Assembly: GCF_002276045.1 (NCBI RefSeq)
Contig: NZ_NQMR01000016.1
Location: forward strand, 1 to 64,000
Source of the DNA: Pseudoalteromonas sp. NBT06-2
GTDB lineage: Bacteria; Pseudomonadota; Gammaproteobacteria; Enterobacterales; Alteromonadaceae
DNA length: 64,000 nucleotides
Reading direction: 5' to 3'
Notes under the pieces: generated by a model
Seen by the model: the letters and a program-made list of their open reading frames with translations, nothing else
Databases searched by the model: none
Told to the model about the DNA's origin: nothing
Part shown: positions 61,777 to 64,000 of the stretch, piece by piece
Layout of the letters: every line of letters begins with the position of its first letter
Numbering within the stretch: position 1 is the stretch's first letter
Made by a program: the position numbers and the translations under genes

Positions 61777-63531
61777 ATGAGTTCAACCTCATCAACGCAT
61801 TTCAAACGCTTATTAAGTTATGTTAAAAAATTTAAAGTCGTTGCCTCATTCTCTATTATGGGCATGTTAGGGTATTCAGCAATGGATGCTTTATTTATTC
61901 AGCTTATGCAGCCTTTTATTGATTTAGGTTTAAGTGGTGATAATACTGAGCTGAAATCAGAAACCTTATTACTAGCACCTATTATCGTAATGTTATTAGT
62001 TTTTTTTCGAGGTTTGTTTAATTATATTTCAAGCTACTGCTTAAGCTATGTCGGTTCACAAGTGGTTAAAAGCCTCAGGCAAGAGTTATTTGAACATATG
62101 CTTCATCTGCCAGTTTCATTTCATGATAAACATTCAGCAGGGAGTTTAATATCAAAAATAACTTTTGATACGGAGCAAGTCCAGCAAGCCATAACAAAAG
62201 GCATGTTAGTTTTAGTTAGAGAGGGGGCTTTTGTTGTATTTTTACTGGCGGGTATGTTTTATGTCAGTTGGAAGCTATCTCTTATATTTCTTTTTATTAT
62301 GCCATTAGTTGCTCTTGTAGTAAGTATCGTTTCTAAACGTTTTAGGAAAATATCAACCAATATACAAACAGCCATGGGAGATGTCACCCGAGGTTCAGAG
62401 CAAATGCTTAAGGGTCATAAAGTTATTCATAACTTTGCAGGCCAAAAAATTGAAATCGATAATTTTTCAAAAGTTAATAATAAAAATAGACAGCAAAGAG
62501 TCAAAATGGATGCAACTAAAGCACTGAGTGTGTCTGTGATACAACTTTTAGCAGCAAGTTCTATGGCCGTTATTTTGTATCTAATGGCACAACCATCTAT
62601 GATAAATTCAATTACAGCTGGCTCTTTTACTGCATTACTTACATCTATGATGATGATGCTAAGACCTTTAAAACAACTGACAAACGTAAATAGTGACTTT
62701 CAACGTGGGCTTTCAGCTGCACATAGTATCTTTGAGATATTAGATACGCCGATAGAAAAAGACAATGGTTCTAAAGTAATAACAAAGGCGAAAGGTTTAG
62801 TTGAAATTAAAAATTTAACTTTTAGTTATCCAACTAAAGACGAACCTGTTTTAGAAAACTTAAATTTAACAATTCAGCCAGGTTCAAATATCGCTTTGGT
62901 TGGGCGTTCAGGTTCTGGTAAATCAACCATATCAAACCTGTTGCCTCGCTTTTATGATGTAACGACATCAGGTAGTATTTTACTGGATAATGTTGCGATT
63001 GATGAATATCAATTACAAGATCTGAGAGCACAGTTTTCAATTGTTTCTCAACAAGTTGTCTTATTTAATGACACCATAAAAAATAATATTTGTTATGGTC
63101 ATAAAACTGATTTAACACAAAAAGAATTAATCGATATTTGTAAAAAAGCCCATGTTTGGGAGTTTGTGAAAGACTTACCTGAAGGCTTAGATACCATGGC
63201 TGGTGAAGATGGAGTAATGTTATCTGGTGGTCAAAGACAACGTATTGCGATTGCTCGGGCTTTAGTTAAAAATGCACCTATTTTGATTTTAGATGAAGCG
63301 ACTTCAGCGTTAGATACAGAATCAGAAAAGTTGATCCAACAAGCTTTAACTGAATTGATGCAAAACAAAACTTCAATTGTTATTGCACACAGGTTGTCTA
63401 CCATTGAAAATGCGGATCAAATTTATGTTATTGATGCAGGTAAAGTCATTGAACAAGGTACTCATGCTGAACTATTAAAACTAGAAGGTGTATATTCTGG
63501 ATTAAATAAAATTCAATCAGGTGACACTTAA
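61777..63531 (+). CDS. msbA: Lipid A export ATP-binding/permease protein MsbA
   Basis: MsbA flips lipid A-core across the inner membrane. The 584 residues (E. coli 582) contain six helices in the first about 320 residues, then the ATPase domain: Walker A GRSGSGKST at 376-384, Q-loop region FSIVSQQVVLFNDT, signature LSGGQ at 482-486, Walker B ILILDEATSAL and the switch His in IAHRLST. Its stop overlaps the lpxK start by one base (TAATG), the conserved msbA-lpxK pair. A gene-free gap of 97 bp precedes it. Confidence 0.96.
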   Translation: MSSTSSTHFKRLLSYVKKFKVVASFSIMGMLGYSAMDALFIQLMQPFIDLGLSGDNTELKSETLLLAPIIVMLLVFFRGLFNYISSYCLSYVGSQVVKSLRQELFEHMLHLPVSFHDKHSAGSLISKITFDTEQVQQAITKGMLVLVREGAFVVFLLAGMFYVSWKLSLIFLFIMPLVALVVSIVSKRFRKISTNIQTAMGDVTRGSEQMLKGHKVIHNFAGQKIEIDNFSKVNNKNRQQRVKMDATKALSVSVIQLLAASSMAVILYLMAQPSMINSITAGSFTALLTSMMMMLRPLKQLTNVNSDFQRGLSAAHSIFEILDTPIEKDNGSKVITKAKGLVEIKNLTFSYPTKDEPVLENLNLTIQPGSNIALVGRSGSGKSTISNLLPRFYDVTTSGSILLDNVAIDEYQLQDLRAQFSIVSQQVVLFNDTIKNNICYGHKTDLTQKELIDICKKAHVWEFVKDLPEGLDTMAGEDGVMLSGGQRQRIAIARALVKNAPILILDEATSALDTESEKLIQQALTELMQNKTSIVIAHRLSTIENADQIYVIDAGKVIEQGTHAELLKLEGVYSGLNKIQSGDT

Positions 63532-64000
63532 TGAGTTTGTTAGAAAGAAGTTGGTATCAAAAACACTGGTATATTAACCCGTTAACTTGGTTACTTTTAC
63601 CCTTATCAGTATTGTTTTGGTTAATATCTAACTTTCGAAAATTATTATTTAAATTAGCAGTAAAAAAAACAATTACATCAAGTGTACCAGTCATTGTTGT
63701 TGGTAATATTAGTGTTGGCGGTAATGGCAAGACACCTATGGTTATTTGGCTTTGCGAGTATTATAAAAAGCGAAATAAAAAAGCAGTGGTGATCAGCCGC
63801 GGTTACGGTGGGAAGAGTGTACATTATCCATGTGACGTTAATGAGAGTTCATCTCCATCTCAATGTGGAGATGAACCCGTATTAATCGCCAAACGAACTG
63901 GATTTCCAGTGATTGTGGGCCCAAATCGTGTTGAAAATATAAAACAAGCAGTTGATAAATATCAACCAGATGTCATTATTTCCGATGATGGTATGCAGCA
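63531..64000 (+). CDS. lpxK: Tetraacyldisaccharide 4'-kinase LpxK (N-terminal part, runs off the window)
   Basis: LpxK phosphorylates the lipid A precursor at the 4' position on the inner face of the inner membrane. The 156 visible codons show the N-terminal membrane helix (WLLLPLSVLFWLIS), the P-loop PVIVVGNISVGGNGKTPMV, SRGYGG, GDEPVLIAKRTG and DVIISDDGMQ, all family hallmarks. It is translationally coupled to msbA through TAATG. The rest lies beyond base 64000. Confidence 0.95.
   Translation, partial: MSLLERSWYQKHWYINPLTWLLLPLSVLFWLISNFRKLLFKLAVKKTITSSVPVIVVGNISVGGNGKTPMVIWLCEYYKKRNKKAVVISRGYGGKSVHYPCDVNESSSPSQCGDEPVLIAKRTGFPVIVGPNRVENIKQAVDKYQPDVIISDDGMQ

Noticed and set aside
1..64000. 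CRISPR arrays, tRNA or rRNA genes, prophage
   Set aside because: No regularly spaced repeats, no tRNA-like cloverleaf with a CCA end and no rRNA or phage structural genes were noticed in the intergenic stretches. A covariance-model scan would be decisive.

Overview
The window looks like chromosome of a low-GC marine gammaproteobacterium of the Alteromonadales, most likely Colwelliaceae (Colwellia/Thalassotalea type). This is inferred from protein similarity and gene order. Several blocks keep the enterobacterial order: msrC-x-proQ-prc, pyrD-zapC, ybfF-(DUF2788)-ybfE-fldA-fur facing seqA-pgm, rlmL-grx-uup, and msbA-lpxK. They sit beside marine-type genes: a giant NAD-glutamate dehydrogenase, DUF1302/DUF1329, a Tat-exported PhoD-like phosphatase and DUF3466. 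No tRNA, rRNA, CRISPR array, prophage or intact transposase was seen.

Layout. 1-2.4 kb: the 3' end of a cysS-like gene, a zinc-ribbon/HNH-like orphan, a secreted orphan and a probable decayed small membrane-protein gene. 2.4-8 kb: msrC, a small acidic protein, proQ, prc and an NhaC antiporter, then a MITE-like element lying between nhaC and its terminator. 8-11 kb: pepN and DUF2835. 11.2-18.1 kb: DUF1302 / DUF1329 / YCF48-like propeller / RND (MMPL) transporter, probably one envelope transport system, behind a clear promoter with a palindromic operator. 18.4-25.4 kb: NAD-GDH, pyrD, zapC, DUF3718. 25.7-30.4 kb: icd, an orphan, a LysR regulator and aceK, so the isocitrate branch-point enzyme and its kinase/phosphatase are nearly adjacent. 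30.5-34.5 kb: a coiled-coil membrane protein, rmuC, glnS. 34.5-35.0 kb: a decayed IS3-family element. 35-40 kb: fur, fldA, ybfE, DUF2788 and ybfF on the minus strand, seqA-pgm on the plus strand. 40-45.2 kb: astE, then the branched-chain 2-oxoacid dehydrogenase genes (E1 alpha, E1 beta, E2 with two lipoyl domains) behind a palindrome of LiuR type. 45.3-52.5 kb: a minus-strand cluster of AGPS-like FAD oxidase, GlpD-like dehydrogenase, FGGY kinase and PhoD-like phosphatase. 52.8-64 kb: rlmL, glutaredoxin-like protein, uup, DUF3466, DUF2062, comEC, msbA and the start of lpxK.

Together the window covers central carbon and nitrogen flux (icd/aceK, GDH, BCKDH, AstE, PepN), iron and redox control (Fur, flavodoxin, MsrC), envelope biogenesis (MsbA, LpxK, Prc, the RND system) and housekeeping. 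The least explained parts are the DUF1302-RND operon and the glycerol-phosphate/ether-lipid-like cluster at 45-52 kb.
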